Positions 1 through 7,419 of a stretch of DNA of 64,000 bases are shown piece after piece. Source of the stretch: Aliiroseovarius halocynthiae (GTDB lineage: Bacteria; Pseudomonadota; Alphaproteobacteria; Rhodobacterales; Rhodobacteraceae); assembly GCF_007004645.1 (NCBI RefSeq), contig NZ_ML660019.1, positions 1,508,437 to 1,572,436 of the forward strand, in the 5' to 3' direction. The number at the start of each line of letters is the position of its first letter. Position 1 is the first letter of the stretch. The notes below the pieces were generated by a model. The model ran no database searches. It had not been told where the DNA came from and was given only the letters and a program-made list of their open reading frames with translations. A program made the translations under genes and the position numbers.

Positions 1-597
1 ATGCGCATCGCACGGCGGGCAATGGATCTGGCGATCTCGGGCGGTGCGCTTCTTGCCCTTTCTCCGGTTTTCCTGACACTCACCGCGCTGATCAAGCTTG
101 ACAGCAAGGGGCCTGCCTTCTTCTCGCAAACACGCATTGGCAAAGACGGGCAGCCGTTCCAGGTTCTAAAATTTCGCTCGATGCACACAGATGCTGAAAA
201 ACGACGTACAGCGCTTTTGGCGCATTCCGAACGGGACGGCATTTGCTTCAAGCATAAAAACGATCCGCGCATCACACGGATGGGTAAGCTGCTGCGCAGG
301 GCCTCTCTGGATGAACTACCACAGCTGATCAATGTACTACGCGGGGATATGTCGATCGTGGGGCCTCGCCCTGCCCTGCCCTCGGAGGTCGCGCAATATC
401 CAAAGCGCGCATTAAAGCGTCTCAGCGTGAAACCCGGCATTACCGGCATCTGGCAAGTATCGGGTCGTGCCGATATCGGGTTCGACAAGATGATTGACAT
501 GGATCTCGCCTATACAAGGTCGCACAGCATCTTGCTGGACATCATCCTTATTTGCCTGACCTTTCGTGCGGTTATCACGGGCCGCGGCGCCTACTAG
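1..597 (+). CDS. Bacterial sugar transferase (ExoY/WcaJ-like priming transferase), possibly 5'-partial
   Basis: Predicted membrane-bound enzyme that transfers a sugar phosphate to undecaprenyl phosphate, the first step in building an exopolysaccharide repeat. The 198-residue product has one N-terminal hydrophobic segment (about residues 10-32), then the family core: the SKGPAFFSQTRIG stretch, KFRSM, the RRASLDELPQL helix, the GDMSIVGPRPALP motif and KPGITGIWQVSGR. This is close to the normal length of the short ExoY type, which lacks the long WcaJ N-terminal membrane region. The frame is open from base 1, so the real start could lie upstream. It probably belongs with the EPS genes at 9988-18549, although unrelated genes lie between. 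The sugar transferred cannot be told from sequence. Confidence 0.88.
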   Translation: MRIARRAMDLAISGGALLALSPVFLTLTALIKLDSKGPAFFSQTRIGKDGQPFQVLKFRSMHTDAEKRRTALLAHSERDGICFKHKNDPRITRMGKLLRRASLDELPQLINVLRGDMSIVGPRPALPSEVAQYPKRALKRLSVKPGITGIWQVSGRADIGFDKMIDMDLAYTRSHSILLDIILICLTFRAVITGRGAY

Positions 598-875
598 TCA
601 AAGTCGGGTACTAATGGGTGTTTTTGTGACCGCAGATTTGAATCTATTCGGTAGATTTCGCGGAGAAACGAACACAGCAACGATGGGGAATGCGGTCAAT
701 CCGGATTCTCCTCAATCCTGAGGATTAAAATAGCCCCCTCTCTCTTTGGGAAGTTTTCTTTCCAAGAAATAAGATAACCCCCAAGCAATTGAGAACGTAA
801 CGTTACTCAAATTATTTGGTCAGATGTCCGGAAAATGTGTTCAAGTAATGCAGACATACGGCTTGGGAGGGTCCT
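598..875. promoter_or_regulatory. Intergenic region with putative operator upstream of the alcohol oxidation operon
   Basis: This 278-base gap holds the likely promoter of the operon that begins at 876. Two dyads are visible: AATCC-tga-GGATT near 715-727, and a perfect 10-base palindrome GTAACGTTAC at 797-806, overlapped by an outer inverted pair TTGAG (789-793) and CTCAA (806-810). The second, about 70 bases before the start codon, is the best candidate operator, perhaps for the TetR-type regulator at 5952-6563. That link is inference. The ribosome site GGGAGG lies just before the ATG at 876. Confidence 0.4.
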
Positions 876-2495
876 ATGGAATTTGACTTTGTTATTGTTG
901 GGGGTGGATCAGCTGGCGCGACGATTGCGTCGCGGTTAAGCGAGGACCCGAACACAAAGGTTTGCCTGCTTGAGGCGGGCGGCACCGGCAAAGATATCTT
1001 CATCAGGACACCCATGGCAGTTGTTGCGATGTTACCGGGGCGTCCGAAGATCAACAACTGGGCCTTCAACACCGTGCCGCAACCCGGCCTGAACGGGCGC
1101 AAAGGGTATCAACCGCGCGGCAAGACCTTAGGCGGATCCAGCGCGATCAATGCGATGCTGTATATTCGCGGCCAGAAAGAAGACTATGACAGCTGGGCCG
1201 ATCTTGGAAACGAAGGTTGGGGTTGGGATGACGTCCTTCCTTATTTCCGCAAAGCCGAAAACAACGTGCGCGGGGCTGACGAGGCACATGGAGGCAGCGG
1301 TCCGCTGCAGGTTTCTGACCAAAAGGCTCCTCGCCCGATCTCGCTGGCTTTCATTGACGCCAGCAATGAGATGCAGGTGCGTCCGACAGCGGATTTCAAT
1401 GACGGCGACAACGAAGGCGCTGGCATGTGGCAAACCACCCTGTTCCACACACCAGACAAAAATGGCGAGAGATGCTCGGCGGCTGCGGCCTATTTGCATC
1501 CCATCATGGATGAGCGTCCGAATCTGACGGTGATCACCAGGGCGCATGCAACCAAGGTGATCTTCGAAGGCAAGCGGGCCGTGGGCGTGGCCTATCGGCA
1601 CGGCAAAAACGTCAGAGAAGTACGCGCAAGCAAAGAGGTCATCTTGTGTGGTGGCGCGTTCCAATCCCCACAACTGCTAATGTTGTCAGGCGTGGGTCGG
1701 CCTCAGGACATCACACCGCACGGTATCGAGATGACCCATGAACTGCCCGGTGTCGGACAGAACCTTCAGGATCATCTTGATTTTGTAATGGGATACAAAA
1801 CCAAGGACACTGACAACCTTGGCATTGGCTTTCGGGCCGGGGTCAAACTGCTGGGCGAGATCCTCAAATGGAAGAAGCACGGCAACTCGATGGTGGCATC
1901 AACCATCACAGAATGTGGCAGCTTCTTCAAAAGCGATCCGTCGATTGATCGCCCGGACCTTCAGACCCATTTCGTGATTTCTGTCGTCGACGACCACGCA
2001 CGCAAACTGCACATGGGCCATGGGTATTCCTGCCATGTCTGCAACCTACGCCCCTACTCGCGTGGCGAAGTCTTCCTGCAAAGCGCAGACCCGATGGATG
2101 CACCGGGCATTGATCCGAAATTCCTGTCGGATGATCGAGACCTCGATATCATGATCAAAGGGGCCAAGCTGACACGCGCGACGCTCGAGGCGCCAGCCTT
2201 GGCCAAATATAAGCACAAAGAGCTTTTCGGCGTGCACGACAACATGACCGATGCCGAATGGGAAGAGGTCATCCGCAATCGGGCCGACACGGTCTATCAC
2301 CCTGTCGGGACCTGCAAAATGGGCACTGACGACATGGCAGTCGTCAGCCCCGAGCTGAAAGTGCGCGGGCTTGCGGGGTTGCGCGTTGCTGACGCCTCAA
2401 TCATGCCGCTGCTGGTGTCCGGAAACACAAACGCCCCTACCATCATGATCGGCGAAAAATGCGCCGACATGATCAAGGCTGAATATGCTGCGTAA
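876..2495 (+). CDS. GMC-family FAD-dependent alcohol dehydrogenase (AlkJ/choline dehydrogenase-like)
   Basis: Predicted FAD-dependent oxidation of a primary alcohol to an aldehyde. The 539-residue protein starts with a dinucleotide-binding motif GGGSAG at residues 9-14, has GMC signature 1 (GKTLGGSSAIN, from about residue 82) and signature 2 (GAFQSPQLLMLSGVG), and carries the catalytic His475 (YHPVGTC) with Asn519 in SGNTNAPT, the His/Asn pair of the family. No signal peptide is visible; AlkJ relatives sit on the cytoplasmic membrane face. The next gene is an acyl-CoA ligase 27 bases downstream, followed by an aldehyde dehydrogenase, so the module would turn an alcohol into an acyl-CoA. Choline dehydrogenase is a less likely alternative, because the expected betB/betI context is absent. 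The start is supported by GGGAGG upstream. Confidence 0.9.
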   Translation: MEFDFVIVGGGSAGATIASRLSEDPNTKVCLLEAGGTGKDIFIRTPMAVVAMLPGRPKINNWAFNTVPQPGLNGRKGYQPRGKTLGGSSAINAMLYIRGQKEDYDSWADLGNEGWGWDDVLPYFRKAENNVRGADEAHGGSGPLQVSDQKAPRPISLAFIDASNEMQVRPTADFNDGDNEGAGMWQTTLFHTPDKNGERCSAAAAYLHPIMDERPNLTVITRAHATKVIFEGKRAVGVAYRHGKNVREVRASKEVILCGGAFQSPQLLMLSGVGRPQDITPHGIEMTHELPGVGQNLQDHLDFVMGYKTKDTDNLGIGFRAGVKLLGEILKWKKHGNSMVASTITECGSFFKSDPSIDRPDLQTHFVISVVDDHARKLHMGHGYSCHVCNLRPYSRGEVFLQSADPMDAPGIDPKFLSDDRDLDIMIKGAKLTRATLEAPALAKYKHKELFGVHDNMTDAEWEEVIRNRADTVYHPVGTCKMGTDDMAVVSPELKVRGLAGLRVADASIMPLLVSGNTNAPTIMIGEKCADMIKAEYAA

Positions 2496-2522
2496 GCGGA
2501 ACAAAGAACACGGAGAGCGACA

Positions 2523-4151
2523 ATGCTGGGCGCAATGATGAAACAAGAGCTGCTGATCAGCTCGTTGATTGAACACGCTGGAAAGTATCACGCCGACACC
2601 GAGATCGTGTCGCGCGAAACCAATGGTGATCTTCACACGACCAATTGGGGCGAAACCGCAATTGAAGCCCGCAAACTGGCGTCCTCATTAAGCAAAATGG
2701 GCCTTGATCAAGGTGACCGGGTGGCCACAATTGCGTGGAACAATCATCGGCACCTGAAGATCTGGTTCGCGTTGTCGGGCAGCGGGCTGGTCTGCCATAC
2801 GCTAAACCCGCGGCTGTTCCCCGAACAGCTGATCTTCATCATCAATGATGCTGGCAACAAGGCGATCTTCTTTGACAAGACGTTCATGCCCTTAATCGTC
2901 GGCACACGAGAGCATCTGAAAGCAGTCGAGCATTTCATATACATGGGGCCTCATGATGAAGAAGTTGCCGCAGCGGTCCCCGGCGCAATCTTCTTTGACG
3001 ATCTCATGGGGGGGGGCGATGGCGACTATCAGTGGCCACAACTGCCCGAAGATACCCCCTGTTCGCTCTGCTATACTTCGGGAACCACCGGACACCCCAA
3101 AGGCGTGCTCTACACAAACCGTTCTACAATGTTGCACAGCTTTGCCATTTCCCTGCCCGATGCCCTGTCCTTGTCCGCGAGCGAGATCATCCTGCCCGTG
3201 GTTCCGATGTTCCATGCCAACGCATGGGGCATCCCCTATTGTGCGGCCATGACCGGGGCCAAATTGGTGATGCCCGGACCGGGCTTGGATGGCGACAGCT
3301 TGCTGGGCCTAATTGATAGCCAGAAGGTCACGCTGGCCCTTGGCGTTCCAACGATCTGGATGATGCTTTTAGACGCCGCCGAAAAATCCGGATCCAAAAT
3401 GGAGACGCTACGCCGAAACGTTATTGGCGGGTCTGCTGCCGCACCATCCATGATCGCAACATTCCGGGACAAATACGACTGTGACACCATCCACGCCTGG
3501 GGAATGACCGAAACCAGTCCACTTGGCACCGCCAACATGCCGAAAGCGAAACACGCCGATCTTGCGCCTGATGCGAGGGCCGCCTTGCGGTTGGGTCAGG
3601 GTCGCCCGCCCTTTGGGATCGATCTGCGCATCGTCGATGAGAACGGCGTCGCATTGCCACATGATGGGGTTGCCGAAGGTGCCCTTCAGGTGCGCGGGCA
3701 CTGGGTTGTTGATACCTATTTCGGCATGACCGAAACCGCGATGACAGACGACGGCTGGTTCGACACTGGCGACGTGTCCACAATCGACGCGGATGGGTAC
3801 ATGGTGATCAGGGATCGCACCAAAGACATCATCAAATCAGGTGGCGAATGGATTTCATCGGTCGACCTGGAAGGGATTGCGGTAGCCCATCCCGGCATCG
3901 CGATGGCCGCTGCAATCGGCGCGAAACATCCGAAATGGGATGAACGCCCGATGATTGTTGCCGTGAAGGCTGACGGAGCCAATCCGACCGAGGAAGAGGT
4001 CATCGCGCTTTTCGCAGACAAGGTCGCCAAGTGGCAAATCCCGGATGCCGTGGTCTTCACCGATGCCATTCCGCTGAACGGCACGGGTAAAATGCTCAAG
4101 AACAAGCTGCGCGAACAGTTTGGCGACACTCTGATTGAAAGGGGTGTGTAA
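2523..4151 (+). CDS. Medium/long-chain acyl-CoA synthetase (AlkK-like AMP-forming ligase)
   Basis: Predicted to activate a fatty acid (or similar carboxylate) to its CoA thioester with ATP. The 542-residue protein has the AMP-binding loop YTSGTTGHPKG at about 184-194, the GMTETSPLG motif near 327, the hinge region DRTKDIIKSGGEW, and the catalytic lysine Lys523 in NGTGKMLK. Length and motifs match the AlkK/FadD13-like group of about 540 residues. It lies 27 bases after the GMC dehydrogenase, and its stop codon is followed after a single base by the aldehyde dehydrogenase start, so the three are very likely co-transcribed. Chain length preference cannot be read from sequence. Confidence 0.9.
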   Translation: MLGAMMKQELLISSLIEHAGKYHADTEIVSRETNGDLHTTNWGETAIEARKLASSLSKMGLDQGDRVATIAWNNHRHLKIWFALSGSGLVCHTLNPRLFPEQLIFIINDAGNKAIFFDKTFMPLIVGTREHLKAVEHFIYMGPHDEEVAAAVPGAIFFDDLMGGGDGDYQWPQLPEDTPCSLCYTSGTTGHPKGVLYTNRSTMLHSFAISLPDALSLSASEIILPVVPMFHANAWGIPYCAAMTGAKLVMPGPGLDGDSLLGLIDSQKVTLALGVPTIWMMLLDAAEKSGSKMETLRRNVIGGSAAAPSMIATFRDKYDCDTIHAWGMTETSPLGTANMPKAKHADLAPDARAALRLGQGRPPFGIDLRIVDENGVALPHDGVAEGALQVRGHWVVDTYFGMTETAMTDDGWFDTGDVSTIDADGYMVIRDRTKDIIKSGGEWISSVDLEGIAVAHPGIAMAAAIGAKHPKWDERPMIVAVKADGANPTEEEVIALFADKVAKWQIPDAVVFTDAIPLNGTGKMLKNKLREQFGDTLIERGV

Positions 4152-4152
4152 G

Positions 4153-5892
4153 ATGGATGGCGCACAAACAGACATCGAAGGCCAGGACGCGCTTTTTGAC
4201 GAATATGATGCAGCCCTTGCAGAGTTGAATGAAGCCAAGGACGCTTGGGTGAAAGTATCCCCCACCGAGCGCATCGCGCTTCTTGCTGGCATGAAAGACG
4301 GCATCATGAAGGTGGCTGAAGGCTGGGCCGATACGTCGGCACGCAAAAAGGGGTTGGTCGCCGGGACGCCGATTGCTGGCGAAGAATGGCTCGCCGGCCC
4401 TTATGCCACCATCGCGGGCGTGAATGCCTTTATGGCGACGCTGAACGAGATTGAAGGCAAAACCTTCGTCGATCATCTGCCGCAACGCGAACTTGCAACA
4501 GGTCAATTGGGGGTGAAGGTTCTGCCGCATTCGATCTGGGATCGCCTGCTCTTATCCGGAGTACGTGCCGAGGTCTGGATGCAAAAAGGTGTAACGCCCG
4601 CCAACCTTAAGAAGCATGTAGCAATTGCCTATGATATTCCGGAAAAGGACCGCATCGGCAAAGTCGCCTTGGTTCTAGGCGCAGGAAATGTGGCGGCGAT
4701 CACCCCACTGGATGTGCTGCAAAAACTGCTGCTCGAAGATCAGGTTGTGATCCTAAAAATGAACCCCATCAATGACTACCTGATCGATTTCTACAAAATC
4801 GCGATGAAGCCGTTCATCGATGGCGGCTTTTTGCGGGTCGTCAAAGGCGATGCCACTGGGGGTGCGTATCTGTGCGAACACCCAATTGTCGAAGAGCTGC
4901 ACATCACCGGATCAGACGCGACCCATGATGCGATTGTCTGGGGCGTCGGGGGCAAAGGGGCAGCCAACAAAAAGGCAGGCACACCCAAGAACACCAAACG
5001 CTTCACGTCGGAACTGGGGTCGGTCAGCCCAACCATCGTGGTGCCGGGCCCTTGGACTTCCGCCGACATCAGGTTTCAGGCCGAGAACATCGCAACGATG
5101 AAGCTGCACAACTCGGGGCATAATTGCATCGCGACGCAAGCGCTGGTCATGCCCAAGGACTGGGCCAAAGGTCCGGCGCTCTTGGACGCTCTGAAATCAG
5201 TGATCGCGTCCTCGACCCGCCCTACATGGTATCCTGGCGCGGAACAACGCTTGAACAGCTACGCAGAACATGGCGGCAAGGTCGAAAAAATCGCGCGCGG
5301 GGAAAATGCGCCACCCGTGATGATCGGAGAGATCTCGGAAGATACTTACAACCGCTCTTGCGAAGTATTTGGCCCTGCGCTTGGCATCAAGGAGCTGGAT
5401 GCTTCGGATGCGGAATCCTATTTGGTTGCCGCGATAGAGTATGCCAACACCGAACTTTGGGGGACGCTGGGGGCGAACATCCTTATACATCCCAAGACCA
5501 TTCGGAAGATTGGCAAGAAGCGGTTTGAGGAAATCCTCGCAGCCCTCCGCTATGGGACGATTGGCGTAAACGGCTGGTGCGGTTTAGGATTTCTGATCAC
5601 AGCCTGCCCGTGGGGCGCGTTCCCCGGCCACACGCTAGAAAACATTGGGTCTGGCATTGGCACGGTGCACAATTCTTTCATGCTAGAGAAAACCGAAAAA
5701 ACTGTCATTCAAGCACCTTGGCGACCATTCCCGCGCGGGGTGCTATCGGGACAACTCTCGATTTTGCCACGGCCACCATTCTTTATAACCAACAAGCGGC
5801 AGCACAAAATCGGAAGGCTTTTGACACGCTTCCAGTACAGGCCAAGCTGGTTCAAGCTGCCCCGCATCTTTCTGAATGCATTGCTGGGGTAG
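4153..5892 (+). CDS. NAD(P)-dependent aldehyde dehydrogenase family protein with C-terminal extension
   Basis: Predicted to oxidise the aldehyde produced by the upstream alcohol dehydrogenase. The ATG at 4153 is chosen over a TTG 18 bases earlier because AAAGGGG lies about eight bases upstream of it. The 579-residue product contains the nucleotide-binding fold (VALVLGAGNVAAITPLD, ITGSDATHDAIVWG), the glutamate motif ELGSVSPTIV and the nucleophile Cys325 in HNSGHNCIA. It is longer than the usual 480-500 residues; about the last 75, after MLEKTEKTV, are basic and rich in Pro, Phe and Arg (RPPFFITNKR), and resemble a membrane or partner contact rather than catalytic core. The family assignment is firm, the substrate is inferred from context. 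Confidence 0.87.
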   Translation: MDGAQTDIEGQDALFDEYDAALAELNEAKDAWVKVSPTERIALLAGMKDGIMKVAEGWADTSARKKGLVAGTPIAGEEWLAGPYATIAGVNAFMATLNEIEGKTFVDHLPQRELATGQLGVKVLPHSIWDRLLLSGVRAEVWMQKGVTPANLKKHVAIAYDIPEKDRIGKVALVLGAGNVAAITPLDVLQKLLLEDQVVILKMNPINDYLIDFYKIAMKPFIDGGFLRVVKGDATGGAYLCEHPIVEELHITGSDATHDAIVWGVGGKGAANKKAGTPKNTKRFTSELGSVSPTIVVPGPWTSADIRFQAENIATMKLHNSGHNCIATQALVMPKDWAKGPALLDALKSVIASSTRPTWYPGAEQRLNSYAEHGGKVEKIARGENAPPVMIGEISEDTYNRSCEVFGPALGIKELDASDAESYLVAAIEYANTELWGTLGANILIHPKTIRKIGKKRFEEILAALRYGTIGVNGWCGLGFLITACPWGAFPGHTLENIGSGIGTVHNSFMLEKTEKTVIQAPWRPFPRGVLSGQLSILPRPPFFITNKRQHKIGRLLTRFQYRPSWFKLPRIFLNALLG

Positions 5893-5951
5893 GATCCGCT
5901 GCGGGCTGGTTGTGTGTTGCATCCAGCCGACAAGATAGCCAAATTTGTAAG

Positions 5952-6563
5952 ATGAATGAAATGCCTACAAAGCTTAAAGACCGCGCAGATCGGAAAACGG
6001 CGAAACGCGATGCAAAGAAGCGCCAAATCGCCGAAAGCGCGATATTGGCGCTGAAAGAGCTGGGCTATGCAAATACCGGCCTGCGGGACATCGCCGCCCA
6101 CAGCGATTTGTCGTTGGGTATGCTGCATTATTACTTCGAAGATCGCGCCGAGCTGATCATCTATTGCGTCGAAATCTACAAACAGGAATTCGTACGGAAG
6201 TTTGTAGACGCCTTAGAAACGGCCCATGGCCGTGATCAGGTGATCGACGCATTCACCGAAGCTCTTGTGGCATCAATTGTCGACGACAACATGACCCATC
6301 GGCTTTGGTATGACATCCGAACACAGGCCATGTTCGACGAGGCCTTCCGCCCAGTTGTCGCGAATATCGAAGAGGCGCTAATCGGCATTTTGCGCACAGC
6401 GTTTGACAAAGCAGGTCATGGCGCACCGTCGAACATAGATATCCATTATGCGCTGCTTGACGGTGCATTCAGGTACATCATGCAAGCCCAAATCGGTGCG
6501 CCCGCTCGGACCCGAGATGAGCTAACAGCGCTATTCCAGAAGTTGCTTTCCCAAATTCTATAG
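5952..6563 (+). CDS. TetR/AcrR-family transcriptional regulator
   Basis: The 203-residue protein has a TetR-type helix-turn-helix at about residues 20-70, ending in the typical LSLGMLHYYFEDRAELI stretch, and a helical ligand-binding C-terminal domain. It lies 59 bases behind the aldehyde dehydrogenase on the same strand, so it is probably the local repressor of the alcohol-to-acyl-CoA operon, perhaps binding the palindrome at 797-806. The frame stays open far upstream, across the end of the preceding gene, but that part shows no TetR sequence. ATG at 5952 or 5961 fits the family; neither has a strong ribosome site. Confidence 0.85.
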   Translation: MNEMPTKLKDRADRKTAKRDAKKRQIAESAILALKELGYANTGLRDIAAHSDLSLGMLHYYFEDRAELIIYCVEIYKQEFVRKFVDALETAHGRDQVIDAFTEALVASIVDDNMTHRLWYDIRTQAMFDEAFRPVVANIEEALIGILRTAFDKAGHGAPSNIDIHYALLDGAFRYIMQAQIGAPARTRDELTALFQKLLSQIL

Positions 6564-6913
6564 TGGCCGCATCTATGCCCCCCCACTCTCCTTTGCGCTA
6601 TGGGTTCGCATTATTAGCCAGCCCATAACTCCGGTCCGAAAGAGATGCTGCCGTTGATCGATTGTTTGCTGCTCATATGTGTGATCGGTGACGCATGCGA
6701 AGCGGCGTTGAATGTTCACAAAGGACATCTCGACACGATCTGGGCAGATCTTAGCCCCGATTTGCACAAACTCCTTCAATCTAAAGAGATTCCCATTCCA
6801 AGCGGCATGACAAATGATTGCAGCCTATCCGATCGGGTATGCCGCTATACTGAATAGAGGATTTCAGTGGCATCAAGTATTTCGTAAGGTCTGATCAGTA
6901 AGAGGAGTTTCCA
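6564..6913. other. 350-base stretch with no convincing gene
   Basis: The gap separates the TetR gene from the SUOX-fold gene. A 70-codon open frame at 6645-6857 (+) begins MLPLIDCLLLICVIG, with a weak AAAGAG before it, but shows no recognisable domain and could be chance. The stretch just before 6914 carries AGAGGAG, the ribosome site of the next gene. I see no clear hairpin terminator for the TetR gene. Confidence 0.4.
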
Positions 6914-7414
6914 ATGTTGTCTAAAGCAATTGCCGTTGTGACCTTTATCTTCGTTGCCCCCTTCACGTTGATTTCGGCAGAATTCAAATCACCCGAAGGG
7001 GACGTGATATTAACGATTAACTATGACGGCGCTACAGGCACGGAAACGATCGAACTAGACCTTGCGGGAATAGAGGATTTGGGGCTGACAACAATCGAAA
7101 CGTCAACCATCTGGACAGAAGGCGTGCAAAGTTTTGTAGGCATTGAACTTGCCACGCTGACCCGGGCGCTTGGAATCGCGTCAGGGACGATCCGCGCAGT
7201 TGCTCTTAACGACTATGCGGTTGAAATCCCGGTGAGCGACGCTGTGACAGGTGGCCCAATTCTGGCCGTCATGCGAAATGCAGCCCCAATGTCGGTGCGA
7301 GACAAAGGTCCGGTGTGGGTTATTTACCCCTATGACGCCTCATCGGACTACCGGACCGAAGTCATCTATTCCCGCAGTATCTGGCAGCTCACAAAACTCG
7401 ATTTCCAGGAGTAA
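6914..7414 (+). CDS. Periplasmic SUOX/molybdopterin-binding-fold protein lacking cysteine
   Basis: The 166-residue product has a cleavable signal peptide (about residues 1-22, ending ISA) and the short sulfite-oxidase-type fold seen in oxidoreductase molybdopterin-binding proteins: TIWTEGVQSFVGIELATL, then LNDYAVEIPVSD and KGPVWVIYPYD. Real enzymes of this fold ligate molybdenum through a conserved cysteine; this protein has no cysteine at all, so it is unlikely to be a catalytic molybdoenzyme. It ends five bases before a hybrid sensor kinase, and the ribosome site of the kinase (AGGAG) lies inside its last codons, so the two are surely co-expressed. A role as a periplasmic ligand-binding or sensory partner of the kinase is inferred. 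Confidence 0.8.
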   Translation: MLSKAIAVVTFIFVAPFTLISAEFKSPEGDVILTINYDGATGTETIELDLAGIEDLGLTTIETSTIWTEGVQSFVGIELATLTRALGIASGTIRAVALNDYAVEIPVSDAVTGGPILAVMRNAAPMSVRDKGPVWVIYPYDASSDYRTEVIYSRSIWQLTKLDFQE

Positions 7415-7419
7415 CTCGT

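Noticed and set aside
6645-6857. Seventy-codon plus-strand frame behind the TetR gene
   Set aside because: Weak ribosome site and no recognisable domain; kept only as a note on the gap.
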